Part shown: positions 32,489 through 45,307 of the stretch, piece by piece
Numbering within the stretch: the stretch's first letter is position 1
Layout of the letters: each line of letters starts with the position of its first letter
Assembly (NCBI GenBank): GCA_948567375.1
Contig: OX419757.1
Location: 72,602,001-72,666,000 of the forward strand
DNA length: 64,000 bases
Reading direction: 5' to 3'
DNA from: Lunularia cruciata
Taxonomy: Eukaryota > Streptophyta > Marchantiopsida > Lunulariales > Lunulariaceae
The notes under the pieces: generated by a model
Database searches by the model: none
Seen by the model: the letters and a program-made list of their open reading frames with translations, nothing else
What the model was told of the DNA's origin: nothing
Position numbers and translations under genes: made by a program

Positions 32489-34422
32489 CCACTCTGAGTA
32501 AATCCACTACATACTACAAGGCATACTCCTCTAGAATCCCCAAAGAACTCCATCGTGACAAAGTAACCACAATTACAACCGCAAACTAAAACCACCAAAT
32601 GAAACCACAAGTACTCCACCAAGTACCAACACCAATTGAGCACCACTAAGTGCCAATTCCCACGGAAAACCACCCACTAATGTAACTCTAATTGAGATAA
32701 CTACACTAGGGGAAAAGATGACCTGTAACCTACCATCACAACACCCACTCTCACGGTCTCTAGGTCATCACTTCCTACCTCACCGAAGAGAAACAAAGGT
32801 AGTTTGATTGTTCATCACTCACTATTGAGAGCACACCAGAGCACCAATGCTCTAAATTCAGTGCACCTTACACAAACATGGTGCACAAAAAAGAAGTAGA
32901 GAATGGAGAAGGTCCAATCACAAGAAATCTAAACAAAAACTCTCCATTTCATAAAGCAACATGAGACTGACTATGTCACCATTTGGCATTTGATATAAGA
33001 GAAGTTTGTATCTACGTCCTAAGCTACCAGGATCACCAAGAATGGGATCAAACTGCTTCTCCTAGCCAAAGCAACAAGTGTATAGGTAACAGTGGCACAA
33101 TCACTAAGACAATAAGTGAGGGTTGACCAATTGGCTAGGGCACTAGTCAAGGAACAAGAGATCTAGAGGTCAAACCTTCTTGCACACAATCTAGTAGGAT
33201 GGGCAGATTTTGCCAAACAATGACCAAGATCTACTCTAAACTAGCTAGCTTCACACCAGCAAGCTGACTTGCTTGCCCTTTTAGGTCTTTATAACCTCTC
33301 ATAGCCTCTCATAGCTCTATGCCTTGAAGCCTCTAAACGCTGAAATTCAGCCTTTGACGTAAACCCTAAAGTTGGCTGACCGCCAAATCCGCCGCTAACT
33401 CTTCACTAAAGCCAAATTTGAAAAACAGGTTTCTCCAAATCACAAATTCACGAGGATAGGTTCCCATCTCCACCTTTAGTTTTACTTTTTGAGCCCAAAT
33501 CGCAACAAATTGGTCTTGCCTTGACCTCTTGAGCTCAAAATCACAACCCACTGCTCAAAATTTACTTCTTCTTTGCTCAAAAATTGGCTAGTGCTTCCGC
33601 ACACCATCTGCCTTACTGCCAAATTTGCATCAAGCAACAAGCTTTGGTACACTAGGGAAAAATTAAACTTCAATCAAACTACCAACAATCGACCAAGCTT
33701 GGAGATACCACCAACACCCAAAGTTCCTACACTCGATTTCCCCCTAACCTCACTTCTCTAATGTAATCAGATTGTTTACAACTCTTGAATTAACTCGACT
33801 CAAATCAATACTTGATCTATTGCTCTATAAATTGCCAACAATTGAACACTAATTACAATCAAGCCACACCCACTCTAGCTAAGAGAATCCATGTGACTCT
33901 CGCCGGCCTCTGCCCACCATAGCCAGGAACTTGAAGGCTCAACATTATAGAAGTGAGCTCTCTGGAGTGCACTTCAAAAGTATACTTTTGGACTTGAGCT
34001 AGGTTTGGAACCCTAATGGTCTTGCTGATGGCACACTTGACGGTGCAAAGTGATGGTGGGCCCCACCGTGAAGTCAATACCCCAAACAAAAAATCCGACC
34101 ATTAGAAAGTAGTCTATGGGAAACTATTGAAATACCTCTAACTACTATCAATGCAACACTACAAATGGCATGACAAGTTGCACTTTGAATGTATACCCCT
34201 TTGCTCGACCTAGGTCTCTAGCCCTAATGGCACCATTGATGGCACATCCTATAGTGTGAATGGTGCAAGTGATGGTGGGTCCCACCACGTCATCAATAGC
34301 CCTAACTTAAAATCAGACCGACAACATGTAGTCCATGTGTAACTATCAAAATATTTATGACTATCAACAATTCCACTCCAACATTTGAGAAGCCTAGCTT
34401 TGACACTACAAATGTTATGACA
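32487..34422 (-). repeat. B-family LTR shared by B1 and B2, about 1.94 kb
   Basis: Begins TGCCACTCTGAG and ends TTATGACA. Its left side faces B1 gag/PBS (across G), so it is the 5' LTR of B1. Its right side runs into the B2 3' internal region, so it is also the 3' LTR of B2. It matches 52462-54327 over the whole length. The U3 end has a direct duplication: about 33960-34180 and 34181-34422 both run from a CACTT...GTATAC block to GCAACACTACAAATGG-like ends. Confidence 0.8.
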
Positions 34423-34979
34423 ATTGTCGTGCATATATACACTGCTACATAAGATACACTAACCAGGTGCTATCAAGCCCCATTGGTAGTTGCTTGTATA
34501 CAATCTATACCACATAAAGGGTGAATTAGCTATGGTCAAGTACATCTATGACATAACTATTGTCCTTGAGGAACCACCATGAGGGAGGAGTCAAACATGC
34601 CATATGCTATCCTCTCAAACAACTATTACACACTAACATAATAGCAACTCCACTAGAAAAGCCACATGACATACATTGCAAGCTTGCATGTACAAGTGCC
34701 AAGCTTGGGTCCATAATACAATCAATGTTTAAGAGGTGACATCGAACACAATTGTGCACATGATCATTCCAAACAACATCATCATGTCCTTCCAACATAA
34801 GGACTCCAAAAGGCAAAACCTCATACACTTTCAAGATAGTACAACCTATAGTAACATCAAGTGTTGTTGCTATTATCTACAGTAGATATACATAGTCACA
34901 TGGATGAAATCAATAGATCAAGGGTCTATAACTTCCTCCTCAAATAGTAGTATAACATAAGCTATCCCTATGTTGAGCA

Positions 34980-35804
34980 ATTGCCAAGTTCTCAAAGGCT
35001 ATCAACGTCATTCTCCAAAAAATCTCTGCCCATTGAGAACATGCACTCACCCATATATCTAATCATCCAACTCCAAAACTACAATAGCAGCTTGACAAAT
35101 GGCTGTATGGAAATAGAAATAAAAAATAGAATAGAAAGTAAGGAGAGAAGGATGTTAAGGAAGCTTGCATCTGAACCAATAGTCCATGGCCAACCAAGGT
35201 AACTTGAGATCCCAATCTCCCAAGTAGCCTCTCTTCATTGTTTGAACTACTCTCTTTGCTAAGCCATCTATCTCAAGGTGATCATGAGAGGTAGTACAAT
35301 GATCAATCAAGGCCTTGTCACATAAGACATGAAACATCCCCCTCGCCAAGAACTCTATACCTTGATCAGTCAAAACTTTAGCTAGTGCACCAAAATGACT
35401 AAAAAACCAATCTCAAAATGAGTAAGTCATCCTTTCACTAGACTTGTCAAGATATTCACCAACTCAGTCCACTTGGAGAAGTGCTCCAACATAACCAAAC
35501 ATACCGATGATGTTCCACAATCATCGGCAAAGGTCCAACAAAGTCCAACCTCCAACAATAGCACAATTTCATGATAGTTAATGGGTGTAATTATGGTATA
35601 GTAGCATTAAATGATAGTCTAATTTAATCACAAACCACACATTTGGCAACAAATTGTTGGACAGCATTCATCATAATGCACCACCAATAACGACTTTGGA
35701 GTATGTTATATGTATGCTCCCTCCAAAACATCCTAGCTCCTCATGAGCATAACAAACCAATTATGGTATCCAAGATGGAAGTGGTACTACTCGCACTCTA
35801 CCAT
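34980..35804 (-). pseudogene. B2 integrase
   Basis: Open stretch 35155-35373 reads MTDQGIEFLARG (second catalytic Asp), IDHCTTSHDHLEIDGLAKRV and YLGDWDLKLPWLAMDYWF. The Glu expected in LAER is Lys. It matches the B1 integrase at 9490-10180 closely. Upstream sequence to 35804 continues the core with stops and is cut by element C. Confidence 0.7.
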
Positions 35805-38800
35805 TGTGACAACTCAACAAGTATCACTTTTGCAAAAATTAGGTAAATAAAGTTGTTCCCATAGAGATACAAGTCAAAAATGGTCAAATACAAAATAAAA
35901 TAGTAACACTTCAGTTCTTCTTGAGTTCTTTTTTAATCTCTCAAGTATAATCCACACCCAGAAGAGAGTCACAAGCATTGATTTATAGTCTTGTCACAAA
36001 TTACACACTCATAATCACAACTCTATCAAATCTTCCCAAACAAACTTTGATTGTGATGATTCAGATTCTTCCAAAGATGGCTACTTTATTGTCAAATAGG
36101 TCCGTCTCAAAATTGCATTCCACCCCTCCACTAAAGGCACAACTTCCCCGATCAAAATTGCTTCACATCAAAATCATGCTACACTCACAAATGCAAAATA
36201 CTACACTACAATTCCTCTCAAATCTATCAAGAAATTGCTTTGGTTACACTTCACTCAAGATCAAACACACAAAATGAAGATCAGCGGTGTGGAATCCAAC
36301 ATCCAACAAGCTCTCTAACTTGCACTTTGAAATTCTCCAAACACTCACAAACACACACACAAACTTGATACTCAAAATTAAGCTTAAAAGGCATCCATTG
36401 AGTTACAACACTTTGCTTTATCTCTCTTCAAAAATATGATTACTAAACAACAACACACTACAAATGCTTCCTTTGAATAGGCAGAGCACTTTGACAATTA
36501 CTAACTAAAATACTATTCTATAACAACTCTTCCAACTTACAGATCCAAAATCACAATGCACCTCTTCATATCCGCTTCTTCAAATCTCAAAACTGTTATT
36601 GCTCCGATCTGATGTCAACCTCAACTTTGGCTTCCAAACCCAATTCTACTTCAAGAATTTCCCCTTCTTTGGATTGCTCTAATTCTACTTCTTTATTCAC
36701 AATTTTTACTAACTCTTTTGTTTGAACTGAAATTGGAATGACATCTAACCTATCCGTGTTCTCAATTTCTATCCCACCTTTCTCTACTATCTTAGGCAAC
36801 TCACCTAAAGACACTTGCACTCCTACCTCTCTTACCTCAGACTTCTTCTCTAACTTCATCTCACTCCAAAGTTTAACTTAATCTGATCTAACAAAATCTA
36901 ATTTGAGATAGACATTCTCCTCTACTTCCAACAATTTCCTATCTACTCTATCTCTTAAAACAATCAATAACTTATTCATATTTACATCCTTTTCTTTCTT
37001 CTTCCTCATCTCTTACACTAACAATTTCAATTTGTGCAGCCTTACTTCCTCCATTGAACTTTAGATATCGTGTTGAGCATTGCTTTCACTCTCACAACGG
37101 CTTAATTAGCTATCTCTAGCTTATCTATCTTTAGTCTTTCTCTTTCCACCTGCAATTCCTCCCTATACATTTTCAACTTGTCATCCATGTCAGCTTTTCT
37201 TCCTTCTCCTTCACATGCTGTCTGAGTTGCACTTCCATTCCTTTGATCAAACCTCACAATCTTTCCTCCTCTTGACTTTGCATAGTCAATTCTCTTTGCC
37301 AAGCTCGATCTTTCTTTGGTACGCTCATCTTCAAGCTCTCCAACTCTTGTCTCTATGATTGCTACCACAGTCTTTAAATGAATAACTTCCACTCGAGCGT
37401 CATATACTTTTGCCCTAATGTCTCAATCTTTGCCATCTGCTCCCTTTGATCTTCATCTTACTTGGCCATTTCTTTGCCTCTTCTTGGAAAATTCTTCTTC
37501 CAATCTCTTGAATTCACTCCTCCAAAGTTCTGCCTCAACTTGAAGTTCATTGGCTTCTTTTTCTCCTTGAATTAACTTCCTTCTTAATTATGAACTTTCC
37601 TTCACTCATATACTTCACTACTCCCAATTCATCTTTCATCTTTGAGTGACTTTCCTCCATCTCTTCTCTCTTCTTCTTGAACTATAATAACAGTGGACAG
37701 ACAATCTTTGACAATATTCTACCCCATTAAAGCTTTCTATCACTTCTTGATCTTCATGCACTTTCTCCAACAACACTTCTTCTACTTGAGCTTGACGCCA
37801 AATTCTTGATCTTCTTACATTCAAGGTCATGCCCTTCAAGCTTTCTCCCTCTTCATCTTCTTTACTCACTTTACTCAGTCCCACCAAGGCGGTCTGCGCA
37901 CTTCTCTTTGATCTCCTCCCTTTTTGAAACCCCAACCTTGGGTTAGCTTCTTGGGTTCCTTCAAACTCCATTTGCGGTAATTCCAAACAGTGAATGGCTC
38001 CTCTTCCCACATGGTCAATCATGGCATGAAACTCTTGTTCTTCTTTACCAGCATTGTTTTTTCCTTGTTGTTGAACTTTAGGTTCATCCTCACTTCCATT
38101 GCTCAACTCTTCACTCCGTAGTGTGAGCTTTGGTTCTTTGTCTTTGCTCAAGTCCTTTGATTGATACTTGGCTTCTCCTTCTAATTCTTTTGCCCTCCAC
38201 AACTCATCGATTACTACAATATTAGGCTTTGGGTTCACCTTCCTGACCTTTTGAGGCTGCACTGGTGACACCATTTCCTTGGGAAAACTCCTCTTCTTTG
38301 TATTTTAGATAGTCACCACTACTTTTGTGTTCTGGCCTGTTCTTGTATAGTGCTCATCACTAGTTCTAAGTTGTTGGATGTATTGCTACTCCTCTTCATC
38401 TGCTTCTTTTTGTAACTCCGGATGAAAGTGAGACACCATCTTCTTCTGCTACACCTACTTCATAAGATTCAACCCAAAGTAGAAGTATGCTATGAATGGC
38501 ACCAAATAGTGGGGCATTGATTGATCCCACCAACTCCCACCATCTGGCATGTTTGCTAATGAAAACACTTTGCCCAATTCACCGGGTGTTCCTACAAACA
38601 TCTAATGGAAGAACATTGCCTGGTGTTTCATCACATACGTGGTTTGATCTAGCTTAAAAAGCACCATCATAGCCCCAACAATACTTTTCCTTACTAGATC
38701 TTGATAGGTATCAACCTTATACTTGTTCTTTGTACATGGAGTAATGAAGGAGTTGCGGGTTTCTATATTCTTCTTCGTAGACTCTCCCTTCCCAAGGAAT

Positions 38801-39627
38801 CTAGCCCCGGTTTCCTCACCAGCCTCTCTCCTCAAAACCAATCTCTAATCTGCCTATGTCCATCAAGATAGATTCCCTCTCTTCCCTTCTTCCCAATTGC
38901 TTGCAGCTACTTTTGCCATGAAACTTGGAAAACTCAAATGTGATACAAAGTCTACTTAGGACTTCAATTTTTGCTATCATATCTAACCTCTAAATTATAG
39001 GATTTCTCATTGTGAGTGAGAGATTCTTCTTTTCACCCTTCATCTTGCAATCTCATACTCATGGTAATTAGAACATGATCCTCTTGTCTCATAGATGTGT
39101 AATCCTCACTCCTTTAGGATTCTTGAAAATTGAACTCTCACTTAGCTTTCTAATCCACATTAATTTGAGATGACTTCTTAGAAGTATAGGATACTTGCTT
39201 GATATTTCAAAGATTCCTTGACCAAGCATTCACCTTATAGTTTTGAAATGTACTTTCATTCCTCAATTGTTGTTCACCTACAAATCATGTTGTCCACATG
39301 GATTACTCTTGTCACTCTTAGCCCTTCTCCCAATCAAGATTCAGCCTTTTTCTTGATAGTACATTCTTGATTGGCACACTCAAACAAAAGTTGTCATAGT
39401 GTTTGTGCATTGGGTTGATCATCCCAAGGTGAAGTCTTCCTACTTTGGATTCAACCTCTGCACAGTCTGATCCAAGTTCCACTCTTCTAACACAAAGTAC
39501 ACTCCTTTAGGTTAGTCCTTTAGGAGACTCAATTATTCTTCTTTCTTTCGCTCGTTGGCTTCAATACGATGCATATTGTACACTTCTTCTTCAAAGTATA
39601 ACAAAACCAAAATATGTGGGTACCACA
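35805..39627. mobile_element. C: 3.8-kb insertion with TG...CA ends and TSD ACCAT, class unknown
   Basis: Comparison with B1 (about 10291-10305) shows where B2 is interrupted. ACCAT occurs at both borders (35800-35804 and 39628-39632). The inserted DNA begins TGTGACAACTC and ends GTGGGTACCACA. These are the ends and TSD length of an LTR retrotransposon, but I see no repeat of the first few hundred bases at the other end and no pol domain. It could be a very large solo LTR, an element whose LTRs have diverged, or another class. It carries a long decayed minus-strand coding region. Confidence 0.75.
36596..38960 (-). pseudogene. element C coding region, coiled-coil protein, unrecognised
   Basis: I do not recognise the family. 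Minus-strand pieces in order: 38400-38960 (NWEEGREGIYLDGHRQ, then GKVFSLANMPDGGSWWDQSM and PFIAYFYFGLNLM), 37636-38274 (212 codons, charged, KPNIVVIDELWRAKELEGEA), 37102-37392 (MDDKLKMYREELQVERERLK, clearly coiled coil) and 36596-36859 (EVREVGVQVSLGEL, Glu/Lys-rich). Heptad-like Leu/Ile/Glu/Lys patterns run through the middle. No protease, RT or transposase motif is seen. The pieces look like one protein of 700 residues or more with several stops and shifts. Confidence 0.5.
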
Positions 39628-40636
39628 ACCATCTTCCCATACACAAAGAAGGTGTTATTCCTCCAATCTTAACCACTTGGCTTGTTGAATAACACAACCC
39701 TTCTCCTTTGTATCAATTGTACCATGCACAACAATAGTGCAAAGATAATCCATCACCAAGACATCATCATGAATATCTTGCTGAATTGTACCAATAACTC
39801 CACTCTTAGGATCTATGACCTCAATAACTCCTTTTGTATGCATTGAAAAAGATACCACCAAAGCTTCAAAAAATATACATAAAAAGGTAGATCCATGCAC
39901 CATCTCCTCATCCGTCTCACCATGCCAACATGCTTTGATCTGGTCCTATTAGTTAGGACATGGGTTTCTACTCAACCCATCTACATCATGGTTCACCACT
40001 CTAGGTTTGTGAATAACCATGAAATCATACTCTTGTAAAATCAAAGCCCATCATGTAACCTTCCCTAAAAGCTTATCGGACTCCATCAACTACTTTAGTG
40101 TTTGATGATCAATGATGAGAGTGAAGGGGTTACTAAATAGGTAATATCAAAATTGTGCTAGTGCTCATACTATTGCCAAGTATTCTCCCTCATATGAACT
40201 ATATTTCACCTCTGTTGAATTGTTGGAGTGACTAGCATAGGCCACCACAAACTCCTTCCTCTCATCATCAATGTTTGGTGAGCATTGCTTCAAGCCCTAA
40301 CATACTCCAATCAGTGTGGACCTAGAATGGTCATCCTCTAATTGGTCTCTTAAGAATAATGGCAAATGTCAACTTGTCTTTGAGCTTTATAAAAGCTCTT
40401 CTTGCTCATCTCCCCAACACCACTCATGTATAAGCTTGGTTAGAGTCATCAAGGCCTTGGCAATGGCACTAAATCCTCTAACATAGCAACAATAGAAGTT
40501 TGCCAACACAAGGAACGCTCACACTCTACTCACATCCCTTAGGCCAAGGAATACATGCAATAGCCTCCACCTTTGTTCATTGAACACCAAGTCTTCGCAA
40601 GTAGATAGTGTGGTCCAAATACTCAACTCTTCATGT
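39628..40636 (-). pseudogene. B2 RNase H and partial RT, cut by a deletion
   Basis: Corresponds to B1 from about 10295 to 11290. The RNase H blocks and the start of the RT thumb are recognisable by nucleotide similarity to B1. The match to B stops near 40636, within the segment equal to B1 11280-11295, and D-family integrase sequence begins at once. No LTR lies between, so this is a deletion junction. Confidence 0.7.
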
Positions 40637-43440
40637 TTATGGATAGGGATGGGAGGAGGAGGAGGAGGTTGGACCCAAGAAGAAAAAAGAAGATGGATTA
40701 GGAACAAAGGGTTTTAACTTGGAAACATAGAAGATAGGATAGATGCACATATGACAAGGCAAGGCAAGTCAATAAGCAACAAGAGAGATAGTTTGCGTGA
40801 CATCAAAGAGTCCTATCCAATTAGGGGTGAGTTTACAAACTTGGGTATCAAGTGGGAGGGGTAGGTTACTAGAGGAGAGCATGACTTTGTCACCAACTTG
40901 AAAGGTGAGATCATGACGATGGTAGTTTGCATATTGTTTTTGATGATTCTAAGCAACAAGGAGATGAGACTTGGTTTGCAGGAAGGATTGGGATATGGTG
41001 GTCAAGAAGGTTGAAGTATGAAGGACATGAGATGGAGAAGGAGCAAGAAAGGAATATGGAACAAGTGAATCTTGGCCAAAATTGAGAAATAAAGGAGAGA
41101 ATTTAGTGCTTGCCTATTTGGAGTTATTGGATGCAAACTCTATAGCTACAAGACATTCATCCAAATTGGTGTGGTGAACATTGAAAAAGGCACAAAGCAT
41201 ATCTTCCAAGGTGCAATTTGTACATTTAGTTTGTCCATCAATTTGAGGTTGATAGGCCATGGACAAAGCAAGCTTGGTGCCGAGTATTTGGAAGAGTGCT
41301 TGCCAAAACTTTCCAATGGATCAAGGATCACGATCAAAGATAAGTACACATGGCATCCCATGATGCTTAAAGAAATTGTCAAAGTAGAGTTACACTAATG
41401 TTAGAGCATCCATGGTATCAAAAATTGGTGCCAAGTGGATTTGATTACTTAGCTTATCCACAAACTCTACAATTGTTGTGTGACCTTGCTTTGTCTTAGG
41501 CAATGATGTGATGAGATCCAAGCTCAAGTGTTCCCATCGAGTAGATGGAATGGGAAGTGGTTGAAGGAGTCCACTCGGTTTCTGGTTGTTATTCTTGGTG
41601 CTTTAGCAGCTCTTACATGGTTGGACAAACTCTCAAACATCTTGTGTCATGTTGGGCTACTACCATTGGCATTAGAGAGTACCCAAGGTCTTGTCTACAC
41701 CAATGTGACCAGCAATTGGCAAGTCATGGGCTTCTTGGAGGCATACAAGTTGGAGATCACCCTTGGCTAGAACATAGATTTGGTCCTCATGGAATAGAAG
41801 GCCTTCCTTGAAGGAGAAGGTATTTTATTCCTTGTTGCTAATTTTAAGATGCCCTTGTGCCATCTAAAAGAATGGATCTTGTTAAAGAGTTGTCTTAAAC
41901 TTGATTTGGATCTTGGAGTTGACTGACACCGTTGTAATTACCACCATGATGAGAGGAAGACACTTCAAATAAGGTTGTTGTGATAGGGCATTAAAGATGA
42001 CATGAAACCGACCAGGGTTTGTACTCAAGTTTGATGTCAAAAAATTATAGTTGTTTCTCCCATTGATGATGTTGACTACTCATATGTTCCAAATGTAAGG
42101 TTTGCAACAAAAGCTTATGATCAGTTCACATAACCACTTGTTTTCCCAAGAGATAATGTCTCCATACCTTGGTGGTATATACCGTTGCTAGTTGTTCCCA
42201 ATCTTGAGTAGAGTAATTTTTTTTTGTTGTATTTAGTCTGCAAGACACAAGGCAATGAGATGTAATCCATCAATGAATTCTTGTTGTAACACGGCTCCAA
42301 TTGCAAATTTCAAAGCATCAAAATCAACCACATATGGTAGTTGAGGATCATATGTTGAAGAATTTGTCTTGAAAACACTATATGTTTCAACTTTTGGAAT
42401 GCTTCTTTGTACTTGTTGGTCCATTGAAAGCTTGAGTTCTTTTCCAAGAGATCGGTCAATGGTGTGGTCATATAAGCATAGTAGTGGATGAACCATCAGT
42501 AAAAACTAGCCAATCCATTAAATTCCCATACTTCAATAGCATCCTTTGGAGTAGGCTAATCAATGATGGCCTTGATTTTCTCCTCTTCCATCTTGATCCC
42601 CTCAGATGCGATCTTGTGACCCAAGAAGGTGACTTCCTTTTGCCAAAAGGCACGCTTCAACTTCTTGCAATAAAACTTCCATTGTCGTAGTCATCTTAGG
42701 ACTTCTTGCATGTGATTCACATGTTCTGCCTTTATCTTGTTATGGATTAAGGTATCATCCAAGAATACCACTATGTATATATCCAACAATCCATCCAACA
42801 CCTGATCCATCTGATCCATGAACATTGCAAGAGCATTAGTGAGCCCAAAAGGCAGAACTATCCACTCAAAATGTCCATACAAAAGGCAATCTTTTGCACA
42901 TCCTCCTTATCAATGGAGATTTTCCACTAACAACTAGTAAGATCCAACTTGGAAAAGTATCGTGCTCCACTCAATTGTTCAAGCAAGTCATCAATTTGAG
43001 GCAAAGTTCATTGTCTATTTTTTCATGCAAAGTTCACTTTCATGCATTCTTCACTATCTATTGAGCCCATGGTAATCAATACAAAAAACAAAGTCCTCCA
43101 TCCTTCTTTGGAACAAATAGTACCAGTGCTCTCCAAGGAGATGTACTATATCGTATGAAATCCTTCTCCAACAATTCTATAAGTGTTGTTTGCAACTCCT
43201 CCAGCTCCTTTGGTGAGAGCTAATAGGTTGGTCTACTCGGTGGAATAGTCTTTGGTACTAACTCAATCTTGAAGGGCATATTTCGATCAAAGGGTAATCT
43301 CTTTGGCAGATCATCCGGAAACACGTCTGCAAACTCTTGAATGATGTGGTCAACCATTGCTTGATGAGGCTCCTTACTCTCCTCAAATTTTCCTTATGAA
43401 ATTGGCTTGATACACAAAGAAAAATAGACTTATCTTCCTC

Positions 43441-43704
43441 CTAAGCTTGCTCTATAGTTGCTTCACTGATAAACTTCCCATATAGGGACTTATCTTCCTT
43501 CATGGCTTGCTTTATGGCTACTTTCCTGACAAACTTCCCATCTTGGGACTTCTCTTCCTTCAAAGCTTGCTCTATGGTTGCTTTCTTTACAAACTTCCCA
43601 TCTTGGAGCTTTTCTCCTTCCAAAGCTTGTTCTATGGATGCTTTCCTTACAAGCTTCCCATCTTGGGACTGATAATCCTTAGGTGTCTTACTCAAAGGTG
43701 CCAA
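43441..43704 (-). repeat. D2 in-frame 60-bp repeat, four units
   Basis: Open frame of 87 codons with four 20-residue units of the form SQDGKFVRKxxIxQAxKEDK, between protease and RT. D1 has three units. Confidence 0.8.
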
Positions 43705-43749
43705 ACAACCTAATTAGAAGTTCCTACCTTGGTGTTGTACTTGAATTTG

Positions 43750-44060
43750 TTATCCGGTCCAATCAAATTGAACCTTATGACGTCCAAGCCAAGGTAGCCC
43801 TAGAATGAAATTAAAGTGTAGAGGTATCATTACAAACCTCATATACTCCAAATACTCATTCCTATTCTTGAAGGTAATTGAAAGCAAGGTACGGAATGCA
43901 AAACACTTTCTACCATCGGCTATCATCAATCTACTTCCAAATATTGACTTCATAAGAATACCTATTTCCTTTGCTAATTGCATAGACATGCAATTCTTTG
44001 AACTTCCAAAATCAACCAAACCTTACAACCATGATCAAACTATCATACCTTGCGAGTGAA
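43750..44060 (-). pseudogene. D2 retropepsin
   Basis: 89 codons open: VDFGSSKNCMSMQLAKEIGI ... MIADGRKCF ... FILGLPWLGRHKVQFDW. The catalytic Asp is present (VDFGSS), unlike D1. The third triad residue reads G in the F-G pair, so the D-S/T-G loop is altered by one residue. Confidence 0.7.
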
Positions 44061-44099
44061 GCAAATTTGCACAGGTCAAGCCTTCAATCTCATTGGAAC

Positions 44100-45290
44100 T
44101 AATTAGGTTCCCAATATATGGCTCAAAATCTCCTACTAGGCTTCCTCATTTCCTTGACCATTTTGCTCCAAAAATTCCATTTGGGGGACTTGTAGAGGTT
44201 GCTCATTCTTGAGTGTACACTCTAAAATGCGGTGTCCAATTTGGCAACAATAAAAACATCCACCATTTTTTTGTAATTTTTCACAATATATTGTGTCAAG
44301 TGGTCTTCATTGGATGCCATTGATCTCCATTGGTATTGGCTCCTCCACCTGTATGTAGTGTGTAGGTGGGTTGAGGAAGGCCGAGATCAAGACCAAGTTG
44401 TTGCAACCAGGGAATCAAAATGCTCAGCCAACTACATAGCTTCCTCCAAGTCTTTGGGCTCACGCATAGTCACTTCCGGTCTGTGCATGACTTCAAGCCT
44501 CTTACAAAAGTGATCTAGAGCTTCTCCATTTAGTATATCTAGAATTTGCATAATGGTGTTCTGAAATTGAGTGATATAGCTTCTTATCTAGCCAATCTGC
44601 TTCAATTTTGCCAACTTATCTTGTGCGGCATGTGTGGCATTTATAGCTTGGAACTGCCTAATTATTGCACTTCTGAATTCTTCCCATGTCACAATTGGTG
44701 TGGCAAATTGCCGCTCACCTTGTTTCACTCTAAATTGCCATCATAATTTATCCACTCCATCCAATTGGCTTGAGGCCAATAGAATTTATCTCTGTTCATC
44801 TTGAAGGTTTGTTGCTTCAAAGTAACATTCACAATCAAACAAAAAATTTCCACTCTACCCAAAAGGTTCTTGTCTTGAAATACCTTAGGCTTTGGAAATT
44901 GGATTTTCTCTTCTCCTTCTCAAATTGGTACTTTTTCTACCTACTCCTGTCTTTGATGGTCTCATTCATCCAACAACGGAGTAAGGTGTTTGATTTTTTA
45001 CTACATAGTAAGGATAACTTAAGGCATTACCACCATTGCTTCTAATTTATCACAATATCCCTAATTTATCTAATTTATTAACTCTTGGATGTAGCACGTC
45101 CACCATTCTCCATAAGTTACAACCGGAAGCACCAAGGGTTCCTCAAACAAGGTGATCATATGAAAAAAATCCTATCCAAAGTGTGAGGTGATGAATTGTG
45201 TGAAACAATACTTGGGTAGTACTTGGACACAAAAATCCTAATGGTTTGGTGGAAGTGGATTTGGTGGTCCCTAAATTCCATCCATCCCAT
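44100..45290 (-). pseudogene. D2 Gag with zinc knuckle
   Basis: The knuckle CFYCCQIGHRILEC is at 44216-44257 (C-x2-C-x4-H-x4-C). The rest of Gag up to about 45290 is badly broken but aligns with D1 Gag by nucleotide sequence. Confidence 0.65.
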
Positions 45291-45307
45291 TCTTGCTCTA
45301 ATACCAA

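Larger units (their letters stand above)
7955..34422 (-). mobile_element. B1: Ty3/gypsy element encoding a DNA methyltransferase, with three nested insertions
   Basis: B1 is a minus-strand Ty3/gypsy retrotransposon. From its 5' end (high coordinates) the order is: LTR (32487-34422), PBS (about 29332), gag (27931-29330), retropepsin (about 19550-19660), a conserved linker (about 19040-19480), a C5 DNA methyltransferase (18190-18990 plus 12358-12640), reverse transcriptase and RNase H (10480-11960), integrase (9490-10180) and a damaged 3' LTR (7955-8770). Three later insertions split it: D1 (12641-18189), E1 (20318-27930) and G (29344-32488). With these removed the internal part is about 8.8 kb, long for a gypsy element because of the methyltransferase. 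All frames carry stops and shifts. Confidence 0.8.

Noticed and set aside
35805-39627. Standard LTR retrotransposon for element C
   Set aside because: Despite TG...CA ends and a 5-bp TSD, I could not find the first 150-800 bases repeated at the other end, nor any pol domain. Kept as unclassified.
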